Shown here piece by piece: positions 37,105 through 50,365 of a stretch of 64,000 nucleotides of DNA (positions are counted from its first letter, which is position 1; the number at the start of each line of letters is the position of its first letter). Location of the stretch: the NCBI RefSeq assembly GCF_013372265.1, contig NZ_CP054051.1, positions 1,438,587 through 1,502,586 of the forward strand, read 5' to 3'. The translations under genes were made by a program, and so were the position numbers. The notes under the pieces are model-generated. The model did not search any database. It saw nothing but the letters and a program-made list of their open reading frames with translations, and was not told the origin of the DNA. This stretch comes from Aliarcobacter cibarius (GTDB lineage Bacteria; Campylobacterota; Campylobacteria; Campylobacterales; Arcobacteraceae).

Positions 37105-37684
37105 GTGCAGCTTTCACGAATTGGGACATCTTATTTTTATCTTTTTTACCTTTTTCTTTTTCTACTGCACTGCTTACATCAACTCCAAAAAAACCAAAAT
37201 TATTTAATTCTTTTAAATTATCTTTATTTAAACCACCTGCTAAAATAAATTTTGAGCAATCTATGTTTTTAAATAAATCTAAAGCTAATCTCTTTCCAGC
37301 CCCACCAAATTCATCAACAAATGCATCTACTAAATAGTATTCATCTTTTAAATTTTGTAAATCTTCTTTATTTCTTACTCTTAAAACTTTAAGATGCTTA
37401 ACTTCTAATTTATCATAATTTACAATATTTTCATCATCAATTATTTGTACTAATTGCATTTTAGATTCTTTAGAAATTTTATTTATGAACTCTGTTGTTT
37501 CATTTACAAAAAGTCCTACACTTTGAATAAAAGGTGGTAATTCTTCAACTATATTTCTTGCATCAATAGGTTTTATATATCTTGGAGATGGCTCATAAAA
37601 AACAAATCCTAAAGCATCTGCTCCCGAATTAATAGCATCTAAAGCATCTTCAAGATTTGTAATACCACAAATTTTTACTCTCAT
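37091..37684 (-). CDS. trpF: Phosphoribosylanthranilate isomerase
   Basis: 197 residues, a TIM barrel with CGITNLEDA (catalytic Cys), FVFYEPSPRY, the Asp in LVDAFVDEFGG and phosphate-binding FILAGGLNKDN / GVDVSSAVE. It acts in tryptophan synthesis. Other trp genes are not here; it lies in a dnaQ-trpF-rpe cluster. Confidence 0.92.
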   Translation of the reverse strand: MRVKICGITNLEDALDAINSGADALGFVFYEPSPRYIKPIDARNIVEELPPFIQSVGLFVNETTEFINKISKESKMQLVQIIDDENIVNYDKLEVKHLKVLRVRNKEDLQNLKDEYYLVDAFVDEFGGAGKRLALDLFKNIDCSKFILAGGLNKDNLKELNNFGFFGVDVSSAVEKEKGKKDKNKMSQFVKAAHEIA

Positions 37685-37695
37685 TTTTTACTCTT

Positions 37696-38337
37696 TTAGA
37701 TTTTTAAACTATCTATAGCTTTTTTATAACTATCACTTCCAAAAACATAACTTCCAGCAACAACAATATCAACTCCAGCATCTTTTAGCTCTTTAATGTT
37801 TTTGTCGCTAACTCCACCATCAACCTCTATTAAACATTTTGGATTTCTTTTATTTATAAGTTCTTTTAATTTTTTAGCTTTTTCAATTACACTTGGAATA
37901 AACTTTTGTCCACCAAATCCAGGGTTTACAGACATTAAAAGTACCATATCCAAATCTTCTAATAGATATTCAATATCTTCAACTCTTGTATGAGGATTTA
38001 GAGTAATTGCAGGACTAATTTCAAGACTTCTAATTTTTTGAATAAGTCTATGAGGATGTTTTTCACTCTCTAAATGAAAAGATAAGTATTTTGGTTTTAA
38101 AGGAGCAAATAAATCAACAAAAAAATTGTTATTTTCAACCATCAAATGTATATCTAAAGGTTTTGTACTAGCTTTTGCAACAGGTTGTACTACAACTGGT
38201 CCAATAGTTAAATTTGGTACAAAATGTCCATCCATTACATCTACATGAACTAAATCACAACCAGCTTCACAAATTGCTTTTATTTCTTTTTCTAAATTTC
38301 CAAAATCAGCCGATAGAATAGATGGTGCTACTAGCAT
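37696..38337 (-). CDS. rpe: Ribulose-phosphate 3-epimerase
   Basis: 213 residues: APSILSADF, HVDVMDGHFVPNLT with metal-binding His and Asp, DIHLMVE, SVNPGFGGQKFIP, EVDGGV and VVAGSYVFG. Interconverts ribulose-5-P and xylulose-5-P in the pentose phosphate pathway. First gene of the rpe-trpF-dnaQ transcript. Confidence 0.94.
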   Translation of the reverse strand: MLVAPSILSADFGNLEKEIKAICEAGCDLVHVDVMDGHFVPNLTIGPVVVQPVAKASTKPLDIHLMVENNNFFVDLFAPLKPKYLSFHLESEKHPHRLIQKIRSLEISPAITLNPHTRVEDIEYLLEDLDMVLLMSVNPGFGGQKFIPSVIEKAKKLKELINKRNPKCLIEVDGGVSDKNIKELKDAGVDIVVAGSYVFGSDSYKKAIDSLKI

Positions 38338-38446
38338 TTAATTACCTTCTTTATAAAAATTAAGGCGGATTATATCACTTTGTGGCTTTTATAAACTATA
38401 AACTAAAATTAAAGTACAATTTCAAAAAAATTATGGAATTATAAAA

Positions 38447-39451
38447 ATGAAGAAACTTTTATCAATTTTGATATCTACAATTTGTTTGGCTTCTAATGAA
38501 AACATTTTAATTGAAGCACAAAAACTCGAGGATGAAGGTAATTTCAAAGAGGCTATGATTTTATACAAAAAAGCTGCTATCATAAACAACAATAAAGAAG
38601 AAAAATATATAGATGAGTTAAATAAAACTCAAAAAACACAAGAAAATAAAACAGATTTTAAAAAAGCATTCTTTGAAAGAAATATAGATAGCGTTGATGA
38701 TGAAGAAACAGAAAAAAGTGTTGAGCAACTTATAACTAAAGATTTTGGAATCTATCCTTACAAAAAAAACTATATTCTTCCTGCTACATATACATTTAAT
38801 GATATTGATGATAGACATGATTTTGAAACAGCATTTCAAATCAGTATAGAAAAACCATTGTCAGAAAATCTTTTAGGTCTAGATGAAAATATTAGTGTTG
38901 GATATACACAAAAATCTTATTGGCAAACAACAAAACACTCTGCTCCTTTTAGAGAAACAAATTATGAACCTGAAGTTTTTATACAAGTACCAGTAAAAGA
39001 AAATGAATATTTCAAAGCAATAAAAGCATCTTTTATGCACTCGTCTAATGGTAAAAAAGATGATTTAAGTAGATCTTTAAATAGAATATATTTAGAAGGG
39101 TATTTTCAACTATCAAATCTATTTATAACTCCTAGAGTTTGGTATAGAATACCTGAATCAAATTCAGATGATGATAATCCTGATTTTTCTCAATATTATG
39201 GTTATGGTGATATAAACTTTTTGTATGCTTATAAACAACATACTTTTGAATTACTCTTAAGAAATAACTTAAGATTTGATAAAACAAATAAAGGTGCGGC
39301 TGAATTCAATTGGACTTTCCCACTTCCTGAATTTATTGCATCAAAAAATACTTTTGGTCTTTTTCAACTTTTTCATGGATATGGACAAAGTTTGATTGAT
39401 TACGATAGAGAAATTACAAATGTAGGTATAGGAGTTGCTTTCTCTAGATAA
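38447..39451 (+). CDS. pldA: Outer-membrane phospholipase A1
   Basis: 334 residues: signal peptide (about 1-17), an extra charged N-terminal region (about 20-95), then the OMPLA barrel. The catalytic motif SFMHSSNGKKDDLSRSLNRIY contains the His, Ser and the Ser/Arg calcium site of the family. It hydrolyses phospholipids in the outer leaflet when the membrane is disturbed. The C-terminal strand (GIGVAFSR) is slightly unusual because it does not end in Phe. Confidence 0.88.
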   Translation: MKKLLSILISTICLASNENILIEAQKLEDEGNFKEAMILYKKAAIINNNKEEKYIDELNKTQKTQENKTDFKKAFFERNIDSVDDEETEKSVEQLITKDFGIYPYKKNYILPATYTFNDIDDRHDFETAFQISIEKPLSENLLGLDENISVGYTQKSYWQTTKHSAPFRETNYEPEVFIQVPVKENEYFKAIKASFMHSSNGKKDDLSRSLNRIYLEGYFQLSNLFITPRVWYRIPESNSDDDNPDFSQYYGYGDINFLYAYKQHTFELLLRNNLRFDKTNKGAAEFNWTFPLPEFIASKNTFGLFQLFHGYGQSLIDYDREITNVGIGVAFSR

Positions 39452-39453
39452 TT

Positions 39454-39909
39454 TTATTTCATATTTTGAATATAGTAATATATTGCTTCTATCTCATCTT
39501 CTACCAAGAAATATGTTGGCATAACGTTAGCTTGGTAGATTAGTTTATCACAAACTTGATCTTTCTCAAATTTTAAATTCTCATTTTTCTTAGAATTCAC
39601 TTTTTTTGAGAAAATTTCATAATCAACATACTTTATATCAGGAGCAACTAAACTACAAATAAACTCTTTTTTATTATTTGTTGTATGTTCGTTTATTGTA
39701 TGCTTAAAATCAACTATTTTTTTCCCTCTTGCATCATCTCCATGGCAATTATTACATCCAATACCTCTTGGATTATTAAATAGCATTTTTCCATACTCAT
39801 ACTTAGTAATAAAAGAGTTATTTATATCTATCTCTTCAGTTGCTGGAGTAATATTTTCTTGAGCAAACAAAGACGATACTATTGCTAAAATTATTATACT
39901 TTTTTTCAT
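39454..39909 (-). CDS. Periplasmic monohaem cytochrome c
   Basis: 151 residues with a signal peptide (to about residue 16) and one haem motif CNNCH in GIGCNNCHGDDARGKK; a Met in NVMPTYFLV is the likely distal ligand. A class I cytochrome c carrying electrons in the periplasm. It follows the Nudix gene on the minus strand by 3 bases. Confidence 0.82.
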   Translation of the reverse strand: MKKSIIILAIVSSLFAQENITPATEEIDINNSFITKYEYGKMLFNNPRGIGCNNCHGDDARGKKIVDFKHTINEHTTNNKKEFICSLVAPDIKYVDYEIFSKKVNSKKNENLKFEKDQVCDKLIYQANVMPTYFLVEDEIEAIYYYIQNMK

Positions 39910-39912
39910 ACT

Positions 39913-40494
39913 TTATAATCCTAATTTATCTTTATTTTTCAAAAACCAATAAAGAGAAAACATTAAACCTGGTGTTTTTGCTTTTGATTCATCAAAGAGT
40001 AAATCATCTATTTTATTCTCATCTAAAAAGAAAAGTTCAATTTGTTCATCATTTATCCCACCACCATTATGAATTTTCTGACTGTCATTCACAATTGTAA
40101 AAAAAAGATGTTGTTTTGCTCCGCTAACTCCAACATTTGTAAAAAATGATGTGATTTTTTTAAGATCTTCAATCTTTACTTTATATCCACACTCTTCATC
40201 AATCTCTTCTACCGCTATCTCTTCAATAGACTTATTCTTATCAACTAATCCTGCACAAAGTTCATATGTATATTTAATACTTTTATCATTTAAATACACA
40301 GGAATTCTAAACTGTTTTACAAGTAAAAAAGCCTTTTTTTCAACATTATAAAGCAATATTGCTACACTATCATGGCTTCTTACTGCTTCCCACGTTTTTT
40401 TAACACCATTCAAAGTAAATTTCACTTTAATAGGCTTTATATAATTTGTCTCTTCTAATTCACCTATTTCTAAATCTTCAATAATATTTATCAT
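39913..40494 (-). CDS. Nudix hydrolase, UDP-sugar/ADP-ribose pyrophosphatase type
   Basis: 193 residues. The Nudix box region reads AGLVDKNKSIEEIAVEEIDEECGY; the catalytic EExxEE core is present, but the usual first Glu and the Arg of the box are Lys and Glu. The AGLVD...EECGY pattern recalls the NUDT14-type UDP-sugar diphosphatases. Likely hydrolyses a nucleoside diphosphate sugar in the cytoplasm. Confidence 0.8.
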   Translation of the reverse strand: MINIIEDLEIGELEETNYIKPIKVKFTLNGVKKTWEAVRSHDSVAILLYNVEKKAFLLVKQFRIPVYLNDKSIKYTYELCAGLVDKNKSIEEIAVEEIDEECGYKVKIEDLKKITSFFTNVGVSGAKQHLFFTIVNDSQKIHNGGGINDEQIELFFLDENKIDDLLFDESKAKTPGLMFSLYWFLKNKDKLGL

Positions 40495-40547
40495 TTTATT
40501 TCTTATCTTTTCTGTTATTTTAACAAATTATAAATTAATATAGTTTT

Positions 40548-41765
40548 CTAAATATTTATACAAACATTTGAGAAATCAATAAAAAATTTACTACCTATCT
40601 TCTCTTTTGATTCTAAATTTAAAACTAAATTATACTCTTGACAAATAGTATTTACAATATCAAGACCAATTCCAAAACCACCTTCACTATTTTGACCTCT
40701 TTTATAACGTAAAAAAATCTCTTTTATCTCATCTTCTTTAATACCTATTCCAAAATCTTCAACCATTAAAATAGAATTATTTAATTCAATATTTATTTTA
40801 GAATCTTTTTTACTATATTTTATTGCATTTGAAATAAGATTATTCAAAACTCTTTGAGCTTTAGTTTTATCCATCTTTACAATACAAGTATCCAATTTTT
40901 GAATAATTTCTATATTTTTCAAAACTGCAATATCTGTAAAAAAATCTATACTTTCAACTAATAAATCTCTTAAATCAAACGTTATAATATGATTATTCTT
41001 AAATTCATTAAATGTTGCAAACTGAATATCATTATATATTTGTGAAATCTGTTTTGAACTACTTGAAATATATTTCATCATTTTTTCAGGATTTTTACCA
41101 TTTTTTAGCATAGAAACAGAACTTAAAAGAACTGTTATAGGAGTATTTAATTCATGTGCAGAATCTTTTATAAATTTATCCATGTCTAAAACTCTTTTTC
41201 TAATAGGTTTTAAAAGTATCAAAGATAGTAAATAACCAATAAATCCTATAAAAATAACACTAAAAACAAGTACACTTATAATTATATATTTTAAATTTAT
41301 AATATTATTGTATTCTTGACAACTTTCCATTACAATATATTTTATTTCTATTTCATCTTCATTTATTGTTGTAATAAAATAGTTATATTTTGAATTTGAG
41401 AAATTTTTCTTTGTAAAATCTATATTAAAATCTTCATCTAAATATGAAAATATGATATTTTTATTTTTATCAAAAAGTGCATATTTTATATCAACATTAT
41501 CAAGCTTAATTGGTTTAAACTTTTCATTTTTAATATATTTATCTACAATTTCACTCTTTATTTTCATAGATGAGTTGTAAAGTTCCATACTACAACTATT
41601 TTTTAGAGATTTTACTTCATTCATATAGTAAATATATATAATTGTACCTAATAAAAAAATAGTAGAAGTTATATAAATAGTTAAAAAACCTAGAAAAGCT
41701 TTCTTCTCTTCTTTATTCAAATTTATAACCAACTCCTCTGATTGTACTAATTCTATTTTTACCAA
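40548..41765 (-). CDS. Sensor histidine kinase
   Basis: About 400 residues: membrane helix near 24-48, a periplasmic sensor of about 110 residues, a second helix near 155-180, H-box DSAHELNTPITVL, N-box LNNLISNAIKYS and G-box GGFGIGLDIV. The ATG at 41765 overlaps the regulator gene by 53 bases; TTG at 41720, overlapping the regulator stop and preceded by AGAGGAG, is an equally likely start. Signal unknown. Confidence 0.85.
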   Translation of the reverse strand: MVKIELVQSEELVINLNKEEKKAFLGFLTIYITSTIFLLGTIIYIYYMNEVKSLKNSCSMELYNSSMKIKSEIVDKYIKNEKFKPIKLDNVDIKYALFDKNKNIIFSYLDEDFNIDFTKKNFSNSKYNYFITTINEDEIEIKYIVMESCQEYNNIINLKYIIISVLVFSVIFIGFIGYLLSLILLKPIRKRVLDMDKFIKDSAHELNTPITVLLSSVSMLKNGKNPEKMMKYISSSSKQISQIYNDIQFATFNEFKNNHIITFDLRDLLVESIDFFTDIAVLKNIEIIQKLDTCIVKMDKTKAQRVLNNLISNAIKYSKKDSKINIELNNSILMVEDFGIGIKEDEIKEIFLRYKRGQNSEGGFGIGLDIVNTICQEYNLVLNLESKEKIGSKFFIDFSNVCINI

Positions 41766-42369
41766 TAATTTCTCTTATAGTTTTTATATAAACTCTTATT
41801 GTAGCATCACTTGGAGCTTCATTATAATTCCAAATATTTTGAAATAACTCATCATTTGAAATAACTCTTGACTTATGGTTTATAAAATATCTTAAAATGT
41901 CTTTCTCTTTTTGTGCAATATTTATAATCTTATCATTTTTAATAATTTGAGAAAGTTCTGGTTTAAAAATAGTGTTATCATCTAAAAAGAAATTATCTTC
42001 TTTTAGCAAAAATTCTCTATTTAATTTTGATATTCTAATTTTTAATTCTTCTAAATCAAAAGGTTTTCTAATATAATCATCAGCTCTATTTTCAAAAGCT
42101 TTTTTAAGATTACTTATATCATGATATGCTGTTATTATGATTATTGGTATATTATTCTTATATCTATTTCTAAGTTCTATCAATACTTCAAGTCCTGATA
42201 AACTTGGAGTATTAATATCTAAAATTGCTAAATCAAATCTATTTTCTATAAGTTTTTCTAGAGCATCTTCACCATTTTCACATGATGTTACTTCGAAATC
42301 ATTATCACTTAAAAAATCACTCAAAATATCATTTAAGGCTATATCATCTTCAAGAAGTAAAATCTTCAT
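41713..42369 (-). CDS. OmpR/PhoB-family response regulator
   Basis: 218 residues: LEDD acidic pocket, phospho-acceptor Asp in LAILDINTPSLSG, IITAY, Lys in IRKPFD, then a winged helix ending RGVGYKFE. Partner of the overlapping kinase. Its ATG overlaps the yajQ stop by one base. Confidence 0.88.
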   Translation of the reverse strand: MKILLLEDDIALNDILSDFLSDNDFEVTSCENGEDALEKLIENRFDLAILDINTPSLSGLEVLIELRNRYKNNIPIIIITAYHDISNLKKAFENRADDYIRKPFDLEELKIRISKLNREFLLKEDNFFLDDNTIFKPELSQIIKNDKIINIAQKEKDILRYFINHKSRVISNDELFQNIWNYNEAPSDATIRVYIKTIREIIGKNRISTIRGVGYKFE

Positions 42370-42869
42370 TATTTAAAGTTATCAAATACTAAAGGAGCTT
42401 TTAAATCTAAAGTTTTTAAATGTTTCATAATAGTCTGTAAATCATCAATATTCTTTCCAGTGACCCTAATAGTATCTCCTTGATTTAAAGCTGTTACTTT
42501 TAATTTAAGATTTTTTATTTCAGTTTGAATTTTTTTTGCTTCATCTTTTTCAATACTATCTATTATTTTATAAGTATATTTTCTATTCCCACCACTACTA
42601 TCTTCTTTTTTTACCTCTTCTAAGGAGTTAATACTTATACCTCTTTTATTCATTTTTGATATCATAATATCTAACATAGCATCAATTTTATTGTCACTAG
42701 CACTCACTAAAGTTAAACTTTTAGCACCAATATTTAAATCTATATCTTTTGAAATACCTTTAAAATCATATCTATTTTCAATCTCTTTTTGTGCTTGAAT
42801 TACTGCATTTTTCATCTCTTGCATATCAAGCTTTGCTGAAATATCTAAAGAATGTTCTTTTACTGCCAT
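42369..42869 (-). CDS. yajQ: YajQ-family nucleotide-binding protein (UPF0234)
   Basis: 166 residues, standard length. Family hallmarks: AKLDMQEMKNAVIQAQKEIENRYDFKG at the start (quoted in part: NRYDFKG) and QGDTIRVTGKNIDDLQ near the end. YajQ proteins bind nucleotides, RNA or cyclic di-GMP; the function in this group is unproven. Confidence 0.9.
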   Translation of the reverse strand: MAVKEHSLDISAKLDMQEMKNAVIQAQKEIENRYDFKGISKDIDLNIGAKSLTLVSASDNKIDAMLDIMISKMNKRGISINSLEEVKKEDSSGGNRKYTYKIIDSIEKDEAKKIQTEIKNLKLKVTALNQGDTIRVTGKNIDDLQTIMKHLKTLDLKAPLVFDNFK

Positions 42870-42882
42870 AATAATTTTCTCC

Positions 42883-43269
42883 TTAATCTTTTAAAATTCC
42901 AAAAAATAATAACAAATAAGCAATTATTTGTAAAGTCCCACCAATTGGTGTTATTGCTCCTAGAATTGGCATATTTAAAATTGTAAGCACATATAATGAA
43001 ACACTAAATATCAAAGTACCTATTACTATTAAATAAAGACTTATTTTTATTTTTCTTGAATTTTCTTTCAAAGAATATATAAATGTTGCAAAAAATAATC
43101 CAAATGTATTATAAAATTGATATTCAACACCCGTATGAAATATCCTTAACATATCTGGATCTAATATTTTTTTTAACCCATGTGCTCCAAAAGCTCCAAA
43201 AGCTATTGCACTTGCCATAAACAAACTTGCAATAGCTAAAAAATTTTTAACACTTTTACTTAGTATCAA
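42883..43269 (-). CDS. DUF423 membrane protein
   Basis: 128 residues, four membrane helices, with the family motif ALAFGAFGAHGLKK-like sequence (AFGAFGAHGLKKIL), HTGVEYQFYNTFGL and the final PIGGTLQIIAY. Function unknown. It overlaps the phosphoribosyltransferase gene by 4 bases. Confidence 0.88.
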   Translation of the reverse strand: MILSKSVKNFLAIASLFMASAIAFGAFGAHGLKKILDPDMLRIFHTGVEYQFYNTFGLFFATFIYSLKENSRKIKISLYLIVIGTLIFSVSLYVLTILNMPILGAITPIGGTLQIIAYLLLFFGILKD

Positions 43270-43727
43270 TTATTATCCTTTATATCTAAATCTACTTCCC
43301 AAAAAAACTCAATCCAAGTATCTGTCTTATTAACTGAATAGTCAGGTTTGATAATAGCTGTATCTTTATAAAACAAAGATGCTACTTTAAATTCAATATT
43401 GGGATAGTGAATTTTTAAAATATTTAAAACCTCTTTTACTGTTTTACCACTATCAATAATATCATCTACAACTAAAACTCTTTTAAAACCTGTTAAATTT
43501 GGAAAATTAAATATCTCAACCATATCCTTTTGAACTTTTCTATCATAAGAAATTGTATTTATAATAAAAACATTCCTTTTATTTAATGCTTGTGACATAA
43601 GATGAGATAGTGTTAATCCACCTCTAGCAATTGCTAAAATTACATCTGCATCAAAATTATTACACATTTGTAACAATTTCATAGTGTCATTTTTAAACAT
43701 ATCGTAACTATAATATAATTTTTTCAA
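43266..43727 (-). CDS. Purine phosphoribosyltransferase (Gpt-like)
   Basis: 153 residues, type I phosphoribosyltransferase with PRPP-binding loop VLVVDDIIDSGKTV and an early RGGLTLSH segment. Size and WIEFFWE near the C-terminus fit xanthine/hypoxanthine-guanine phosphoribosyltransferase (Gpt) used in purine salvage. Exact base preference is not decided. First gene of a four-gene minus-strand run. Confidence 0.78.
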   Translation of the reverse strand: MKKLYYSYDMFKNDTMKLLQMCNNFDADVILAIARGGLTLSHLMSQALNKRNVFIINTISYDRKVQKDMVEIFNFPNLTGFKRVLVVDDIIDSGKTVKEVLNILKIHYPNIEFKVASLFYKDTAIIKPDYSVNKTDTWIEFFWEVDLDIKDNN

Positions 43728-43885
43728 TAAAAATCCTTGACAATTTAAGAATTATTATACAAAAGCTTAGGCAATAAAAAGGTTAAAGTAATAAAAAAGT
43801 GAAATAAAGAAAGTAATAAGATAAAAAAAAGAGATATTTAGGTGCGAAGTAAGATGCATAGGGATAAATAAATATTAGATAAAAA

Positions 43886-43935
43886 AAAAGCTTACCTTCA
43901 AACACCTAGAATCAGATGTAAAAAGATAAGCTTTT
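43886..43935 (-). terminator. rRNA operon terminator
   Basis: On the minus strand AAAAGCTTA (from 43935) pairs with TAAGCTTTT (to 43886) and is followed by a run of T. The 32-nt interior holds a second stem, ACATCT / AGGTGT, so the structure is a long stacked hairpin. It lies 17 bases past the 5S gene. The rest of the gap 43728-43951 has no gene. Confidence 0.75.
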
Positions 43936-43951
43936 GGGAAAAAACTCAAAG

Positions 43952-44067
43952 AGCTGGCAGCGACCTACGTTTCCACAAGGGGACCCTGCAGTATTATCGG
44001 CGATGAAGTGCTTGACTACCAGGTTCGGAATGGGGCTGGGTATTTCCACTTCTCTTTAACCACCAGC
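43952..44067 (-). rRNA. rrf: 5S ribosomal RNA
   Basis: About 116 nt. The minus strand begins GCTGGTGG and ends with the complementary CTGCCAGC, and contains the conserved CCCCATTCCGAACCTGG segment. Ends are estimated from the terminal helix. Confidence 0.92.
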
Positions 44068-44129
44068 AAATTCGAGTGTTAAAAGCTTGAATAAACTCTT
44101 AACACTCAAATTGTGATTTTGAGAATCTA

Positions 44130-44143
44130 ATGTTAAAGTCTTT
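44130..44143 (-). other. 23S processing stem, trailer arm
   Basis: ATGTTAAAGTCTTT is an exact inverted copy of 47388-47401 on the other side of the 23S gene. ATTTCATAT (44150-44158) likewise matches ATATGAAAT (47332-47340). Together they form the RNase III stem of pre-23S RNA. Confidence 0.65.
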
Positions 44144-44239
44144 ATTTGTATTTCATATTTGTATCTATATTAATAAACACTAATTAAACATAATAAATAT
44201 GCTTAATAAGATAGTAAACCAAAGAAAATTGTTTAAAAT

Positions 44240-47147
<2,908 letters not shown>

Positions 47148-47519
47148 ACGGAGCCTAAAAAAATCTTACGATTTTATTCAGGTTCCTTTTTTCTTGCCTA
47201 AAAATTCTAGTTTAACTAAAACTTCTAAATTTGATAATATTCTTTGGCTACTATCTTATTAAACATATTGTTCAATAATATAGTTGTGTTATCTATAGTT
47301 ATATTTAATATCTCTATTAAATTTTTTAGATATGAAATTTTTTTATTTAAATTTAAATATCGCTATTCAAATTTACGAAAAAATTTTAAAGACTTTAACA
47401 TTATATTTTTAAATATCATTTAGAAACCTATTTTATTAAGTTCTAATATAAATCTTATAATCATATTATAAAACTTATATTAAAACTTTAAAAGCTCTTA
47501 CACTCTTAAGTTTAATAGA
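47148..47519 (-). other. tRNA(Ala)-23S spacer (372 bases)
   Basis: Very AT-rich, no gene. It holds the leader arm of the 23S processing stem: AAAGACTTTAACAT at 47388-47401 plus ATATGAAAT at 47332-47340, complementary to 44130-44158. Confidence 0.65.
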
Positions 47520-47595
47520 TGGTGGAGAATAGCGGGATCGAACCGCTGACCTCCTGCGTGCAAAGCAGGCGCTCTCCCAGCTGAGCTAATTCCCC
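47520..47595 (-). tRNA. tRNA-Ala (UGC)
   Basis: 76 nt including encoded CCA. Acceptor GGGGAAT / ATTCTCC, D-arm AGCTCAGCTGGGAGAGC, anticodon TGC in CTTTGCACG, T-arm GGTTCGATCCC. Lies in the 16S-23S spacer as usual. Confidence 0.97.
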
Positions 47596-47605
47596 AGATT
47601 ATTTA

Positions 47606-47682
47606 TGGTGGGCCTATCAGGACTTGAACCTGAGACCTCACGATTATCAGTCGAGCGCTCTAGCCAGCTGAGCTATAGGCCC
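47606..47682 (-). tRNA. tRNA-Ile (GAU)
   Basis: 77 nt including encoded CCA. Acceptor GGGCCTA / TAGGCCC, anticodon GAT in CTGATAATC, T-arm GGTTCAAGTCC. 10 bases upstream of tRNA-Ala in the rRNA operon. Confidence 0.97.
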
Positions 47683-47699
47683 CTTCACCTATTTTTTCA

Positions 47700-47738
47700 A
47701 ATAATCTTTATAAACCGAACATATTATCTTAAATATTC
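47700..47738 (-). other. 16S processing stem, trailer arm
   Basis: Complementary to 49436-49475 over about 39 bp with one bulge and a few G-U pairs. It lies between 16S and tRNA-Ile and would pair with the 16S leader to form the RNase III substrate. Confidence 0.75.
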
Positions 47739-47785
47739 TTTGTTTTTCTGAATAGTTAAGAAACAAATCTTAACTTATTTCTCTG

Positions 47786-49304
<1,519 letters not shown>

Positions 49305-49693
49305 TATTGATTAATCTAATTAATCATTATGTAGTGTATGAAACTGACATTTTTGTTTTTTATTACTAAATTACAAAATTATCACTCAAATTTATAGACA
49401 AGAATTTGACTTCTTGTTCATTATTTTTTTGTATTGAATATTTAAGATTAACATATTCGGTTTACAAAGATTATTATCTTTACAAACTTACTTCATTTTT
49501 TAAAGATCTTAACTTAACCTCTCTCGGTCAAATTGGACGGGAATTATAATAGGATTTTTCTCAGTTGTCAAGAGCTATACGCTTAAATGTCGCTTAAATT
49601 TTGGAAATTGTTCTTATTCACTTAATTCATTTCCTAAAAAGACTGTTTATAAAGACTTTTATAACTCTATATTAATCCTAAAATAAATACAAA
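49305..49693 (-). promoter_or_regulatory. rRNA operon leader and promoter region (389 bases)
   Basis: Contains no gene. A full-consensus sigma-70 promoter on the minus strand: TTGACA (49566-49571), 17-bp spacer, TATAAT (49543-49548). Downstream, 49436-49475 is the leader arm of the 16S processing stem. No other exact consensus promoter was noticed elsewhere in the window. Confidence 0.85.
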
Positions 49694-50365
49694 TTAACTT
49701 TTTTTATAACCTATTCCTGAAATATTTGTTATTAATTCATCATTTAACTTCTTTTTTAATCTTTTTACTAAATTCTTTAAACCATCTAGAGTAGCTACTT
49801 CAGTATAAGATAGTAGTTCATGATAAGAACAAACTTTATTTCTATTCTTTAACAAATATTCAAAAAAAAGTTGCTCTTTTTGAGTTAGGCTTATTTCATT
49901 ACCTTTATATTTCAAAGATTTCTTATTAAATGAATATGTATAAAATTCATTTACTTCTATTTCATCATTAACTATAATATCAAATTTTTCTAATTCAGTA
50001 ATTGCCAAATCCAATGCTTGTTTTAAATCTTTTCTATTAACAGGTTTAAAAAGATATTTAGTAAGTCTAAGACTCATGGCTTCGAGTAAAAAAGATTTTT
50101 CACTATGAGCTGTTAAAATTATTATTTTTGTCATCAAATCTTTTTCTCTAATTTGTCTAGCAACTTCCAAACCACTTACTTTAGGAATATTTATATCAAG
50201 TAATATAATGTGTGGTTTTTCTCTTTTATATACTTCTAGTGCTCTTTCTCCATTACTTGCTTCAAAAACATTTTCATAAAACATTAATAAATACGAAACA
50301 AAATTTTCTCTTGATTGTTCTTCATCTTCTACTACTAATATATTATATGGATATTTATTATTCAT
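49694..50365 (-). CDS. Response regulator with winged-helix output
   Basis: 223 residues: acidic pocket VEDEE, phospho-acceptor Asp in ILLDINIPKVSG, ILTAH, Lys in LFKPVN, then a shorter, less typical winged-helix domain ending NISGIGYKKS. It overlaps the kinase gene by 4 bases. Confidence 0.85.
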   Translation of the reverse strand: MNNKYPYNILVVEDEEQSRENFVSYLLMFYENVFEASNGERALEVYKREKPHIILLDINIPKVSGLEVARQIREKDLMTKIIILTAHSEKSFLLEAMSLRLTKYLFKPVNRKDLKQALDLAITELEKFDIIVNDEIEVNEFYTYSFNKKSLKYKGNEISLTQKEQLFFEYLLKNRNKVCSYHELLSYTEVATLDGLKNLVKRLKKKLNDELITNISGIGYKKS

